Made by a program: the position numbers and the translations under genes
Part shown: piece after piece, positions 8,847 to 17,161 of the stretch
Layout: every line of letters starts with the position of its first letter
Numbering within the stretch: the stretch's first letter is position 1
Notes under the pieces: generated by a model
The model's input: only the letters and a program-made list of their open reading frames with translations
The model's database searches: none
What the model was told of the DNA's origin: nothing
NCBI GenBank assembly: GCA_036274495.1
Contig: DASUFP010000038.1
Span: 1-60,824, forward strand
Reading direction: 5' to 3'
DNA length: 60,824 nt
From: DASUFP01 sp036274495
Lineage (GTDB): Bacteria; Bacteroidota; Bacteroidia; AKYH767-A; OLB10

Positions 8847-9836
8847 TTATTGAGACTGCCGGTTTTGGTGAGCATGTTCAGCAATTTTCTTCTGATTTGA
8901 AACATCAATTTTGAGCTGCTTTATATTCAGATAATGATTTTGAGAAATAACAGAATGCCTGTCAATTTTACGGGGACCAATTATTTTCCAGTCGCTGACA
9001 TCTTTCTTTTCAAACCGGCATTCGTTGCAAATCCATGATTCGAGTTCACCATAACGATCTTTGCGGCCGGTAACCCGATATACTTCATCGCCACTCATCC
9101 ACAACACAACTTTTCCTTCACACTTACTGCAATTTCTGTGTGCATCAAGCGGATTTGTAAACCAGACGCGGCTTTTAAACCTGAATGTCCGGTCAGTTAG
9201 CGCGCCAACAGGGCATACATCAATCATGTTTCCGGAAAAATCATTGTCGACAGCATTTTTGATATAGGTGCTGATTTCAGAAACATCACCCCGGTTGATC
9301 ACCCCATGGACTCTTGAATCGCACAATTGATCGGCGACTTTCACACATCTGTAACATAAAATACACCTTGTCATGTGCAATTTTATCTTATCGCCAATAT
9401 CAATTTTCTCAAACTCGCGTCTCTTAAATTCGTAACGTGATTTCGATAATCCGTTTTCATAGCTCAGATCCTGCAGATGACATTCGCCGGCCTGATCACA
9501 AACAGGGCAATCGAGCGGGTGATTTATGAGGAGGAATTCAACAACACCCTGCCGAGCTTCCAAAAGGTCGGGCGAAGTGGTATTCTGCACCACCATACCA
9601 TCCATCACCTGTGTTCTGCAAGAGGCAACCGGTTTTGGCATTGGCCTGGGGTCTTTGGCAGAACCCTGTGTAACCTTTACGATACAGGTACGGCAATAGC
9701 CGCCACTGCCTTCGAGTTTTGAATAGTAACACATGGCAGGAGGTACAATATCTCCTCCAATCATTCGGGCAGCCTGCAAAATGGTAGTTCCTTCCGGGAC
9801 TTCTATTTCAATATTATCAATTGTAACTTTTGGCAT
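8847..9836 (-). CDS. nuoG: NADH-quinone oxidoreductase subunit G, short form
   Basis: 329 residues, against about 680-910 for full NuoG: the molybdopterin-oxidoreductase-like domain is absent, as in many Bacteroidota and other short forms. The iron-sulfur part is complete. N1b ligands are C36, C48, C51, C73, with an insertion before the last one; N5 ligands are H106, C110, C113, C119; N4 ligands are C158, C161, C164, C208. After these comes a tail with two more pairs, C236-x2-C239 and C270-x2-C273, about where the N7 domain begins in long forms; they could hold a further metal. The protein ends with a polar tail. It carries electrons from NuoF towards NuoI in the peripheral arm. ATG at 9836, 22 bases after nuoF. 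Confidence 0.93.
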   Translation of the reverse strand: MPKVTIDNIEIEVPEGTTILQAARMIGGDIVPPAMCYYSKLEGSGGYCRTCIVKVTQGSAKDPRPMPKPVASCRTQVMDGMVVQNTTSPDLLEARQGVVEFLLINHPLDCPVCDQAGECHLQDLSYENGLSKSRYEFKRREFEKIDIGDKIKLHMTRCILCYRCVKVADQLCDSRVHGVINRGDVSEISTYIKNAVDNDFSGNMIDVCPVGALTDRTFRFKSRVWFTNPLDAHRNCSKCEGKVVLWMSGDEVYRVTGRKDRYGELESWICNECRFEKKDVSDWKIIGPRKIDRHSVISQNHYLNIKQLKIDVSNQKKIAEHAHQNRQSQ

Positions 9837-9858
9837 GCAGCTATGGTTCTTTAATCAA

Positions 9859-11208
9859 TCAAAAACCGGCAGGTTCCAGATTGTTTACCCGGTAATAATG
9901 CCGGATATCTTGTATTTTTTCAGGATTGCGAACGTAATCTTCAAACTCACTTCGGAAATGGCGAATGGCACTTGCTACCGGCCAGGCGGCGGCATCTCCG
10001 AGAGGACAAATTGTTTTGCCTTCGATTTTACTCTGAATATCCCAGAGTAGTTCAATATCATGGAGCGTTGCATGACCATCGAGGAACTTGTGCAATATTT
10101 TCTCCATCCAACCTGTTCCTTCTCTGCAGGGGCTGCATTGTCCGCAGCTCTCGTGATGATAGAATCTGGTAAAATTCCAAAGGTTTTTAACGATACTGGT
10201 ATCCTCATCCATTACAATAAATCCGCCTGAGCCTAACATTGTACCGGTAGCAAAGCCACCATCAGCAAGTGATTCGTACGACATAAGCCGTGGTTCTCCA
10301 CCGGCAGTTTTAAGTATAAGATCAGCCGGCAATACAGGAACCGAAGAACCTCCTGCAACTACCGCCTTCAACTTTTTACCATTCCGTATTCCGCCACAAT
10401 AGGAATCGGAGTAAATGAATTCCTCTACCGGCACTCCGAGTTCAATTTCGTATACTCCCGGTTTGTTAATATGACCACAGGCTGAAATAAGTTTAGTGCC
10501 GGTGCTTTTACCAATACCGATTTTAGCATATTCATCGCCACCCATATTGATGATATGCGGTACCGCCGCTATTGTCTCAACATTGTTTACCACTGTGGGG
10601 CATTGCCACACTCCTTTGATCGCCGGGAAGGGTGGTTTAATCCGGGGATTACCTCTTTTTCCTTCAAGCGATTCAATCAATGCCGTTTCTTCGCCGCATA
10701 TATAGGCACCGGCACCCGGGTGAACATATAAATCGAGGGAGTATCCCGAGCCCATGATGTTTTTGCCAAGCAATCCGGCTTCATATGCCTCGGATATTGC
10801 CTCTTCAAGAATGTGATACACTTCAAGCATCTCACCACGGATATAGATGTAGGAAGTAGCAGCACCGAGTGCGAAACTGGAAACAATCATACCTTCAATG
10901 AGTGCATGCGGCATGTGCTTCATTAAATAGCGGTCCTTGAATGTGCCGGGTTCACTCTCATCGGCATTACAGACCAGATAACGCGGCACTCCTTCGGGTT
11001 TTGCAAGGAAACTCCATTTTAATCCGGTTGGAAAACCGGCACCTCCCCTGCCTCTGAGTCCGGATTTCTTTACTTCTTCGGTAACCTCATCAGGCTTCAT
11101 CGATCGTAAGACCTTTTCCAAAGAGGCATAGCCCCCGCTGGTACGGTAGGCATCCAGATAGCGTATACCCTGAACGTTTATATTCTTAAGTAATAGTTGC
11201 CTGCTCAT
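9859..11208 (-). CDS. nuoF: NADH-quinone oxidoreductase subunit F (NADH and FMN site)
   Basis: 449 residues; the NADH dehydrogenase subunit that binds FMN and cluster N3. The glycine-rich nucleotide motif GRGGAGFPTG is at 53-62, the FMN-region YLVCNADESEPGTFKDR at about 77-93, and the N3 ligands are C355, C358, C361 (SCGQCSPCREG) and C401. Its presence with NuoE shows that this complex takes electrons from NADH, unlike the E/F-less complexes of some Bacteroidota. ATG at 11208, two bases after nuoE. Confidence 0.97.
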   Translation of the reverse strand: MSRQLLLKNINVQGIRYLDAYRTSGGYASLEKVLRSMKPDEVTEEVKKSGLRGRGGAGFPTGLKWSFLAKPEGVPRYLVCNADESEPGTFKDRYLMKHMPHALIEGMIVSSFALGAATSYIYIRGEMLEVYHILEEAISEAYEAGLLGKNIMGSGYSLDLYVHPGAGAYICGEETALIESLEGKRGNPRIKPPFPAIKGVWQCPTVVNNVETIAAVPHIINMGGDEYAKIGIGKSTGTKLISACGHINKPGVYEIELGVPVEEFIYSDSYCGGIRNGKKLKAVVAGGSSVPVLPADLILKTAGGEPRLMSYESLADGGFATGTMLGSGGFIVMDEDTSIVKNLWNFTRFYHHESCGQCSPCREGTGWMEKILHKFLDGHATLHDIELLWDIQSKIEGKTICPLGDAAAWPVASAIRHFRSEFEDYVRNPEKIQDIRHYYRVNNLEPAGF

Positions 11209-11210
11209 AT

Positions 11211-11759
11211 TCAGGAAGTAATCTTATTACGTGACCAATGTGAAATATGTCCGGTAGTGTTTGCACGGTAGTCGTCGAGAATTTCATCTACCTTATCACT
11301 GGTTAAATTTTCATGGTATTTCTCACCAACCTGCATCATCGGAGCCGTGCCGCAGGATGCAAGACATTCAACTGTTTTCAGCGTAAACATTCCGTCAGCA
11401 GTTGTTTCTCCTTCTTTGATACCGAGTTTTTTCTCCATGTATTTGACAATATCTTCGGCACCCATCAGCCAGCATGGCCCGGTTCTGCATACTTCAATCA
11501 CACATTTACCGACAGGCTTCAAATTGAACATGGAGTAAAAAGATGCCACCTCATATACTTCAATAGGTTGTATATTTAGTATTTCGGCAACCTTATCCAT
11601 AACAGGAGCGCTGAGCCAGCCATCAAATTCGGCCTGTGCAATATGCAATGCAGGCAAAATTGCTGATTTCTGTTTTCCTTCAGGATATCTCTTGATAATT
11701 CTTCGGATGAGCGCTAACGCATCGTCCGAGAACACCACGTCATTTTTATCAGTAATCAT
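11211..11759 (-). CDS. nuoE: NADH-quinone oxidoreductase subunit E (2Fe-2S)
   Basis: 182 residues; thioredoxin-like 2Fe-2S subunit holding cluster N1a next to NuoF. The ligands are C91, C96, C132 and C136 in the family spacing C-x4-C-x35-C-x3-C. The helical N-terminus (about residues 13-75) and the ferredoxin domain (about 76-165) are both present. ATG at 11759, 31 bases after nuoD. Confidence 0.96.
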   Translation of the reverse strand: MITDKNDVVFSDDALALIRRIIKRYPEGKQKSAILPALHIAQAEFDGWLSAPVMDKVAEILNIQPIEVYEVASFYSMFNLKPVGKCVIEVCRTGPCWLMGAEDIVKYMEKKLGIKEGETTADGMFTLKTVECLASCGTAPMMQVGEKYHENLTSDKVDEILDDYRANTTGHISHWSRNKITS

Positions 11760-11790
11760 TTTTATTCAATATCGATATCAGGAAAACCAA

Positions 11791-12990
11791 TTAAGCATCC
11801 AGCTCACCTGCAATTACATTCATAGAACTCATTGTCAAAATGGCATCCGACAGCATACTGCCTTTAATCATTTCGGCATAGGCCTGATAATAAATAAAAC
11901 AGGGCCTTCTGAATGCCAGGCGGTAAGGCGTTCTTCCTCCATCACTCACAAGATAAAATCCAAGTTCCCCGTTTCCTCCTTCAACACAATGGTAGACTTC
12001 CCCTTTGGGCACATCGGTTTCACCCATTACAATTTTAAAATGCCAAATCAATCCCTCCATAGTGTTATATACATCTTCTTTCGGAGGCAAATAAAATTCA
12101 GGCACATCGGCATGAAAACTGGTCTGATCGTCGAGTTTTCCCAATTTCTCAATAGCCTGCTTTATTATGGAAATACTTTGCCACATCTCTTCCTGGCGCA
12201 CCATGTACCTGTCAAAGGTATCGCCACTAGTTCCTACCGGAATAACAAAATCGAAATCTTCATAAGACGAATAGGGTGTCATCACCCTTACATCATAATC
12301 CACTCCTGCGGCACGCAAGTTGGGTCCGGTAAAAGAATAATTAAGCGCATTTTCTGCAGTGATAGGACCTGTACCGATGGTACGGTCCATAAAAATTCTG
12401 TTTCTGTTCAGCAGGTTTTCAAACTCTTTCAGCACACGGGGAAATTCGGCAAGAAATTTTTCCAGCTTACCCCATGCCTGTGCTGTAAAATCGCGTTCAA
12501 AACCTCCAATGCGGCCAATGTTTGTTGTTAACCGGGCGCCGCAAATTTCCTCGTAAATTTCATAAATTTTCTCCCGCTCCTGAAACATATATACAAAGCC
12601 TGTGAGGGCTCCCGAGTCGACACCGATTACCGCGTTGCAAACAATATGATCCGAAATACGTGCCAATTCCATCACAATTACACGAAGGTATTCAACCCTT
12701 TTAGGCAGTTTTGCACCTATCAGTTTTTCCACGGTCATGTGCCACCCCATGTTGTTGATAGGCGAAGAACAATAGTTTAACCGATCGGTGATTGGAGTAA
12801 CCTGATAAAAGGGCCGTCGTTCGGCCAGTTTTTCAAATGCACGGTGAATATATCCAATGGTAGGTTCGCTGCTTACAATCACTTCACCATCCATTTTCAA
12901 AACATTCTGAAAGATTCCATGGGTAGCAGGATGAGTCGGCCCCAGGTTGAGGGTGTTGTATTCTTTTTCTGCTGGTGAATCGGCGTTCAT
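11791..12990 (-). CDS. nuoD: NADH-quinone oxidoreductase subunit D
   Basis: 399 residues; the 49-kDa-type subunit, derived from the large subunit of NiFe hydrogenases, that forms the quinone site with NuoB. GPTHPATHG at 17-25 carries the quinone-contacting histidine loop (H20, H24). DRLNYCSSPINN (about 69-80) and NIGRIGGFERD (about 156-166) are family blocks. It is separate from nuoC here, not fused. ATG at 12990; the 75 bases between nuoC and nuoD hold nothing recognised. Confidence 0.96.
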   Translation of the reverse strand: MNADSPAEKEYNTLNLGPTHPATHGIFQNVLKMDGEVIVSSEPTIGYIHRAFEKLAERRPFYQVTPITDRLNYCSSPINNMGWHMTVEKLIGAKLPKRVEYLRVIVMELARISDHIVCNAVIGVDSGALTGFVYMFQEREKIYEIYEEICGARLTTNIGRIGGFERDFTAQAWGKLEKFLAEFPRVLKEFENLLNRNRIFMDRTIGTGPITAENALNYSFTGPNLRAAGVDYDVRVMTPYSSYEDFDFVIPVGTSGDTFDRYMVRQEEMWQSISIIKQAIEKLGKLDDQTSFHADVPEFYLPPKEDVYNTMEGLIWHFKIVMGETDVPKGEVYHCVEGGNGELGFYLVSDGGRTPYRLAFRRPCFIYYQAYAEMIKGSMLSDAILTMSSMNVIAGELDA

Positions 12991-13065
12991 AAAAATTGTA
13001 CCTGGCGAAGGGTGTTTATATTCCTGTGATGGGGATTAGTTAATTATTGAGATGATCGAAATCTT

Positions 13066-13569
13066 TTATCTGCCGAACATGGCATCATCTTTATCTTTTC
13101 TGAACGGGTCTTCGAGAGGAAACTCCTTTCGCAACGGCCAGCCTTCCAGATTATCCATATTCAGAATCCGGCGTAAATCGGGATGACCTGTAAATTTAAA
13201 ACCAAAAAAATCATACGTCTCTCTCTCCATCCAGTTTGCCGCCTTAAATATGGGAGTAAGTGATGGAAACACGGGAGGATCTTCATTTGTAAAGGTCTTC
13301 AGCCGTAATCTGAAATTATTGGTAAGGCTGTGCAGGTGGTAGACCATTCCAAATTTTTCGGTTCCGTCAGGAAAATGCATTCCGTTGCAATTGGTCAGGA
13401 ATCTGAATTCGAGAGTGGGTTCATCATATAGCCACTGAATGATATCCTTTACAGCTTCCCTGGCAACGGTTATTGTAAGGAATCCGTGAGGTTCTTCAAC
13501 ATGCCGGATTTTATTTCCAAATTTAGCCTGCAGTCTGTCTGCTACCTCTTGTGCGTTCAGTTGTACCAT
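13066..13569 (-). CDS. nuoC: NADH-quinone oxidoreductase subunit C
   Basis: 167 residues; 30-kDa-type structural subunit of the peripheral arm. The diagnostic C-terminal block is present: WMERETYDFFGFKFTGHPDL at about residues 112-131, followed by an RRIL and WPLRKEFPL region. Length is normal for an unfused NuoC. ATG at 13569, seven bases after nuoB. Confidence 0.95.
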   Translation of the reverse strand: MVQLNAQEVADRLQAKFGNKIRHVEEPHGFLTITVAREAVKDIIQWLYDEPTLEFRFLTNCNGMHFPDGTEKFGMVYHLHSLTNNFRLRLKTFTNEDPPVFPSLTPIFKAANWMERETYDFFGFKFTGHPDLRRILNMDNLEGWPLRKEFPLEDPFRKDKDDAMFGR

Positions 13570-13576
13570 ATTCAGA

Positions 13577-14113
13577 TTATTGCATACCGTAGGATGCCAT
13601 CAATGCTTTATACTCTTCGGAATCTCTTCTGCGGAGGGATTCATTTTCCACCAGTTCCTGAATTTTCATGACTCCGTCGAGAATTTGCTCTGGACGCGGA
13701 GGGCAACCGGGGACATACACATCGACGGGAATAATGCGATCGATTCCCTGCAGTACGCTATATGTGTCGAAAATACCACCACTTGAAGCGCAGGCTCCGA
13801 CTGATAAAACCCATCGGGGTTCTGCCATTTGTTCATAAACCTGACGTAATACCGGACCCATTTTTTTAGCTATGGTTCCCATTACCATAAGCAAATCGGC
13901 CTGACGAGGTGAGAAACTGAGACGTTCGGAACCAAAACGAGCAAAATCGTAATGTGCTCCCATAGTAGCCATAAACTCAATTCCGCAGCAGGAAGTCGCA
14001 AACGGCAGTGGCCACAGCGAGTTAGCACGAGCCAGTCCTACTGCTTTATCAAGTCTCGTAGCTAAAAAACCGGGACCTTCGAAGCCATCGGGTGCTTTTG
14101 AAATTTCAACCAT
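13577..14113 (-). CDS. nuoB: NADH-quinone oxidoreductase subunit B (cluster N2)
   Basis: 178 residues; holds the last cluster (N2), which reduces quinone. The four ligands are C42 and C43 (in ATSCCGIEFMA), C108 (in VGACASSGG) and C137 (in PGCPPRPEQIL). The tandem cysteines are typical of complex I. ATG at 14113; the stop is seven bases before the nuoC start. It lies 68 bases after nuoA. Confidence 0.97.
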   Translation of the reverse strand: MVEISKAPDGFEGPGFLATRLDKAVGLARANSLWPLPFATSCCGIEFMATMGAHYDFARFGSERLSFSPRQADLLMVMGTIAKKMGPVLRQVYEQMAEPRWVLSVGACASSGGIFDTYSVLQGIDRIIPVDVYVPGCPPRPEQILDGVMKIQELVENESLRRRDSEEYKALMASYGMQ

Positions 14114-14181
14114 TGCTCTTTTTTATCTTTATAACAACTTGTAATGGGATTCGGATAAAATAATTTAAACTGTTTTGCCTG

Positions 14182-14553
14182 TTATTCCCATTTCAATGCG
14201 CCTTTTCTGATGATATAAAGAAAGCCCAGCATAAATAAACAAATGAAAATAATCATCTCTAAAAAGCCGAACCAACCTAATTTCAAAAAATTAACAGCCC
14301 AGGGGTACATGAATATTACTTCCACATCAAACAGCACAAACAGAATAGCTATGAGAAAGTATTTTACCGAAAACGGCACTCTTGAATTACCCTGTGCCTC
14401 GATTCCGCATTCAAAGGTGTCCAGCTTTACTGCTGATTTTCTTTGTGGGCCCAGCAAATGAGTAACATAGATGGTCGTCAGGACAAATCCCATTGCCACC
14501 ACAAACATCATTGCCATGGGCAGGTAATCAGAAGGCAAACTTAATAGGATCAT
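14182..14553 (-). CDS. nuoA: NADH-quinone oxidoreductase subunit A
   Basis: 123 residues with three membrane helices; anchors the peripheral arm beside NuoH and NuoJ. The conserved loop FECGIEAQGNSRVPFSVKY starts at residue 47, followed by the acidic second helix FVLFDVEVIFMYPW. First gene of the operon, ATG at 14553, with a Bacteroidota -7 box about 54 bases upstream. Confidence 0.96.
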   Translation of the reverse strand: MILLSLPSDYLPMAMMFVVAMGFVLTTIYVTHLLGPQRKSAVKLDTFECGIEAQGNSRVPFSVKYFLIAILFVLFDVEVIFMYPWAVNFLKLGWFGFLEMIIFICLFMLGFLYIIRKGALKWE

Positions 14554-14606
14554 AAAGTATTATTTATCAATAACTTGAAGCCAGACTAACCCTCCGGATC
14601 ATCCGG

Positions 14607-14614
14607 CAAATTTA
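14607..14614 (-). promoter_or_regulatory. Bacteroidota -7 box for the nuo operon
   Basis: Minus-strand TAAATTTG matches TAnnTTTG, 53 bases before the nuoA ATG. No good -33 TTTG at standard spacing. It lies in the 289-base divergent gap between nuoA and crtI; no exact plus-strand box was found there for crtI. Confidence 0.45.
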
Positions 14615-14842
14615 CACTTTTTTCAATGTGTAATTCTATACATTGCATCTATATTATTCACTTGTTGTTGCTATTATGAATTGCAGTATTTGAAACTATT
14701 AAATGTGTTGTTTTGTTTAGTAAATCACTCAGAGTCGTATGAGTAACACAAACATTTGTAATTCAGAGCTTACAGCCTATACAATGCATCAATTTACAGC
14801 TGGAAATGCGGTTTTGAAGGAGTACGGTATGATTGGGAGGAT

Positions 14843-16327
14843 ATGAACAAAAAAGTTTTAATTATTGGTTCGGGACTTGGATCGCTCGCTACTGCATTGA
14901 GGTTGACCACCAAAGGATACCAGGTGGAAATTGTTGAAAAATACCATCAGCCCGGGGGGCGCCTCAACAGCATTCAAAAAGACGGATTTTCGTTTGATAT
15001 GGGCCCTTCTTTTTTTTCGATGAGTTATGAATTCAAGGAACTTTTTGATTCATGCGGAATAAACAATCCGCTGAAATTAAACGAGTTAGATCCTCTTTAT
15101 GCTGTTCATTTTGAGGGACGAAAGAAGCCTTATCTGATTTATAAGGATCTTCAAAAGCTGGCCGCGGAATTCGAAGGAATTGAAGAGGACCTGCTTCGGA
15201 AAACAGAAAAATATCTTGCAACTGCGGGAAAGCTCTTTCATGACACAGAGAATCTGGTTATCAGGCAAAACTTCAGCAACAAGCTCCACTATCTTAGCCA
15301 GCTAACGAAAGTCCCTATAAAGCATACTCCAAAAATGTTCAGAAGCATGTGGAAAGAACTGGAGATGCATTTCGATTCGCAGGAGGTAAAAGTGATCTTT
15401 TCTCTTGTTGCTTTTTTTCTGGGGTCCACCCCATTCCAAACACCGGCAGTTTATAGTCTGTTAAATTACACTGAACTGGTTCATGACGGCTACTGGAATG
15501 TGCAGGGGGGCATGTACAAGATTGTTACGGAACTTTGCAAAATACTTTATCAAAGAGGGGTGAAAATGCATTTTAACAGTGAGATAACAGGGGTTGATAT
15601 AACCGACGGGCAAATCAGCGCTTTGATAGATCATCATGGAAAGAGGTACAGCGCCTCTGTTTATGTCTGCAATTCGGACGCTGCCTCATTCAGGGGTAAG
15701 GTATTGAACCGACCAAAATACTCTGAACAAAAACTGGATTCAATGGAATGGACGCTGGCGCCATTTACAATTTATCTTGGTGTGAAAGGAAAACTGGATC
15801 ATGTACACCATCATAATTATTTTTTAGGCTCTAACTTTAATGAATACGCTTCATCCATTTTCAAAACGCAGGTTAGCCCCCAAAAACCCTATTACTATGT
15901 GAATGTGAGTTCACGTTCGAATCCCGAAAGTGCTCCAGAAGGATGCGAAAACCTTTTTATACTCTGTCCGGTTCCTGATTTGAGGTATAAATCCGGCTGG
16001 AACGACAGCGAACAGCTGGCCGACACTATTGTAAAAGATTTGTCGAGCCGTATTGGATATGATTTAAGTGCAAATACCCTTACCCGCACCGTGATGAATC
16101 CGATTGACTGGCAAAACAACTTTAATCTTTATCGTGGCAGCGGACTCGGACTTGCCCATGGCCTGAATCAGATCGGAGGTTTTCGGCCATCAAACAAAGA
16201 TGAAGTTTTTGATAATTTATATTATGTTGGCGCAAGTACTGTACCCGGTACAGGACTGCCAATTGTAGTTATTAGTTCACGACTCGTAACCGAAAGAATT
16301 GAAAAAGACCATGCAGGAATACACTGA
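14843..16327 (+). CDS. crtI: Phytoene desaturase (carotenoid synthesis)
   Basis: 494 residues, the usual size of bacterial CrtI. It begins with a dinucleotide-binding fold (VLIIGSGLGSLATALRL, about residues 5-21) and the PGGRLNSIQKDGFSFDMGPS block, and ends with the FAD-contacting segment DNLYYVGASTVPGTGLPIVV near 460-480. It desaturates phytoene towards lycopene at the membrane surface. Related CrtI-like enzymes (ketolases, CrtO, CrtN) share this fold, but pairing with crtB supports phytoene desaturase. ATG at 14843. Its 3' end overlaps the crtB start, so the two are probably translated together. No carotenoid cyclase, hydroxylase or light-response regulator is next to it in the window. Confidence 0.9.
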   Translation: MNKKVLIIGSGLGSLATALRLTTKGYQVEIVEKYHQPGGRLNSIQKDGFSFDMGPSFFSMSYEFKELFDSCGINNPLKLNELDPLYAVHFEGRKKPYLIYKDLQKLAAEFEGIEEDLLRKTEKYLATAGKLFHDTENLVIRQNFSNKLHYLSQLTKVPIKHTPKMFRSMWKELEMHFDSQEVKVIFSLVAFFLGSTPFQTPAVYSLLNYTELVHDGYWNVQGGMYKIVTELCKILYQRGVKMHFNSEITGVDITDGQISALIDHHGKRYSASVYVCNSDAASFRGKVLNRPKYSEQKLDSMEWTLAPFTIYLGVKGKLDHVHHHNYFLGSNFNEYASSIFKTQVSPQKPYYYVNVSSRSNPESAPEGCENLFILCPVPDLRYKSGWNDSEQLADTIVKDLSSRIGYDLSANTLTRTVMNPIDWQNNFNLYRGSGLGLAHGLNQIGGFRPSNKDEVFDNLYYVGASTVPGTGLPIVVISSRLVTERIEKDHAGIH

Positions 16328-17144
16328 ATTATGTCTGGAGCTCAGCTCTGTCACCACCCAACGATACAGCACTTCGTTTACAAGAGGCATTAAAACACTT
16401 CACAGCAGCTATCGTCCGGGAATATATGCCGTTTACGGATGGGTGCGTCTTGCTGATGAAATTGTAGACACTTTTCACAAATACAACAAGCGGGAATTAC
16501 TTGATAATTTTAAAGACGCCACCTATCAGGCCTTGAAATCGGGGATCAGCACCAATCCTATTATCCATTCTTTTCAGTTTACAGTGCACAAATACAAAAT
16601 CAGACAAGAGTTGATAGATGCATTTTTATACAGTATGGAATTGGATCTGGAGAAAAAAACATATGATGATACATTTTACAAAACCTACATTTACGGTTCT
16701 GCTGAAGTAGTAGGACTTATGTGCCTGCATGTGTTTTGCGGGGATGATGTTGAATTATACGAAAAACTGGTTACACCTGCGAGGCGGCTAGGTGCGGCCT
16801 TTCAAAAGGTCAATTTTTTGCGTGACATGAAGAGTGACTTTCAGGAGCGGGGGCGCGTATACTTTCCCGGTGTTGACTTTTCCCAATTCGACAACAAACT
16901 GAAGAAGCAGATAGAAACTGAAATTGATGAGGATTTTAAAGCTGCCTATCCGGGAATGATGATGCTTCCAAAAGGTGTTCGCCCCGGAGTTTATACCGCG
17001 TTTATTTATTACCGTGAGTTACTGAAAAAAATTCAGGCTGTACCTGCAAGCAAAGTGATGTCGGTACGGATTCGCGTTCCGGATCACGAAAAATTACTAT
17101 TACTGCTTCGCACCTATTCAAAATTCAGATTGTCGTTTTCCTGA
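16311..17144 (+). CDS. crtB: Phytoene synthase
   Basis: 277 residues from ATG 16311 (a TTG 12 bases earlier is also open; the ATG is preferred as the first standard start). Condenses two geranylgeranyl diphosphates to phytoene. Both aspartate-rich motifs of the squalene/phytoene synthase family are present: DEIVD in the GWVRLADEIVDTF segment near residue 45, and DMKSD in NFLRDMKSDFQERGR near 170. The start lies inside the last codons of crtI (17-base overlap). Converges with the symporter gene, with 17 bases between the two stops. Confidence 0.92.
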   Translation: MQEYTELCLELSSVTTQRYSTSFTRGIKTLHSSYRPGIYAVYGWVRLADEIVDTFHKYNKRELLDNFKDATYQALKSGISTNPIIHSFQFTVHKYKIRQELIDAFLYSMELDLEKKTYDDTFYKTYIYGSAEVVGLMCLHVFCGDDVELYEKLVTPARRLGAAFQKVNFLRDMKSDFQERGRVYFPGVDFSQFDNKLKKQIETEIDEDFKAAYPGMMMLPKGVRPGVYTAFIYYRELLKKIQAVPASKVMSVRIRVPDHEKLLLLLRTYSKFRLSFS

Positions 17145-17161
17145 CGAAAAACGGGAACGTT

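Noticed and set aside
11692..12531. Plus-strand open frame of 279 codons
   Set aside because: It lies entirely antisense to nuoE and nuoD, whose family residues are intact; the translation has no recognisable domain.
16299..16310. TTG start for crtB, four codons upstream of the ATG
   Set aside because: The ATG at 16311 gives a normal CrtB N-terminus and a shorter overlap with crtI.
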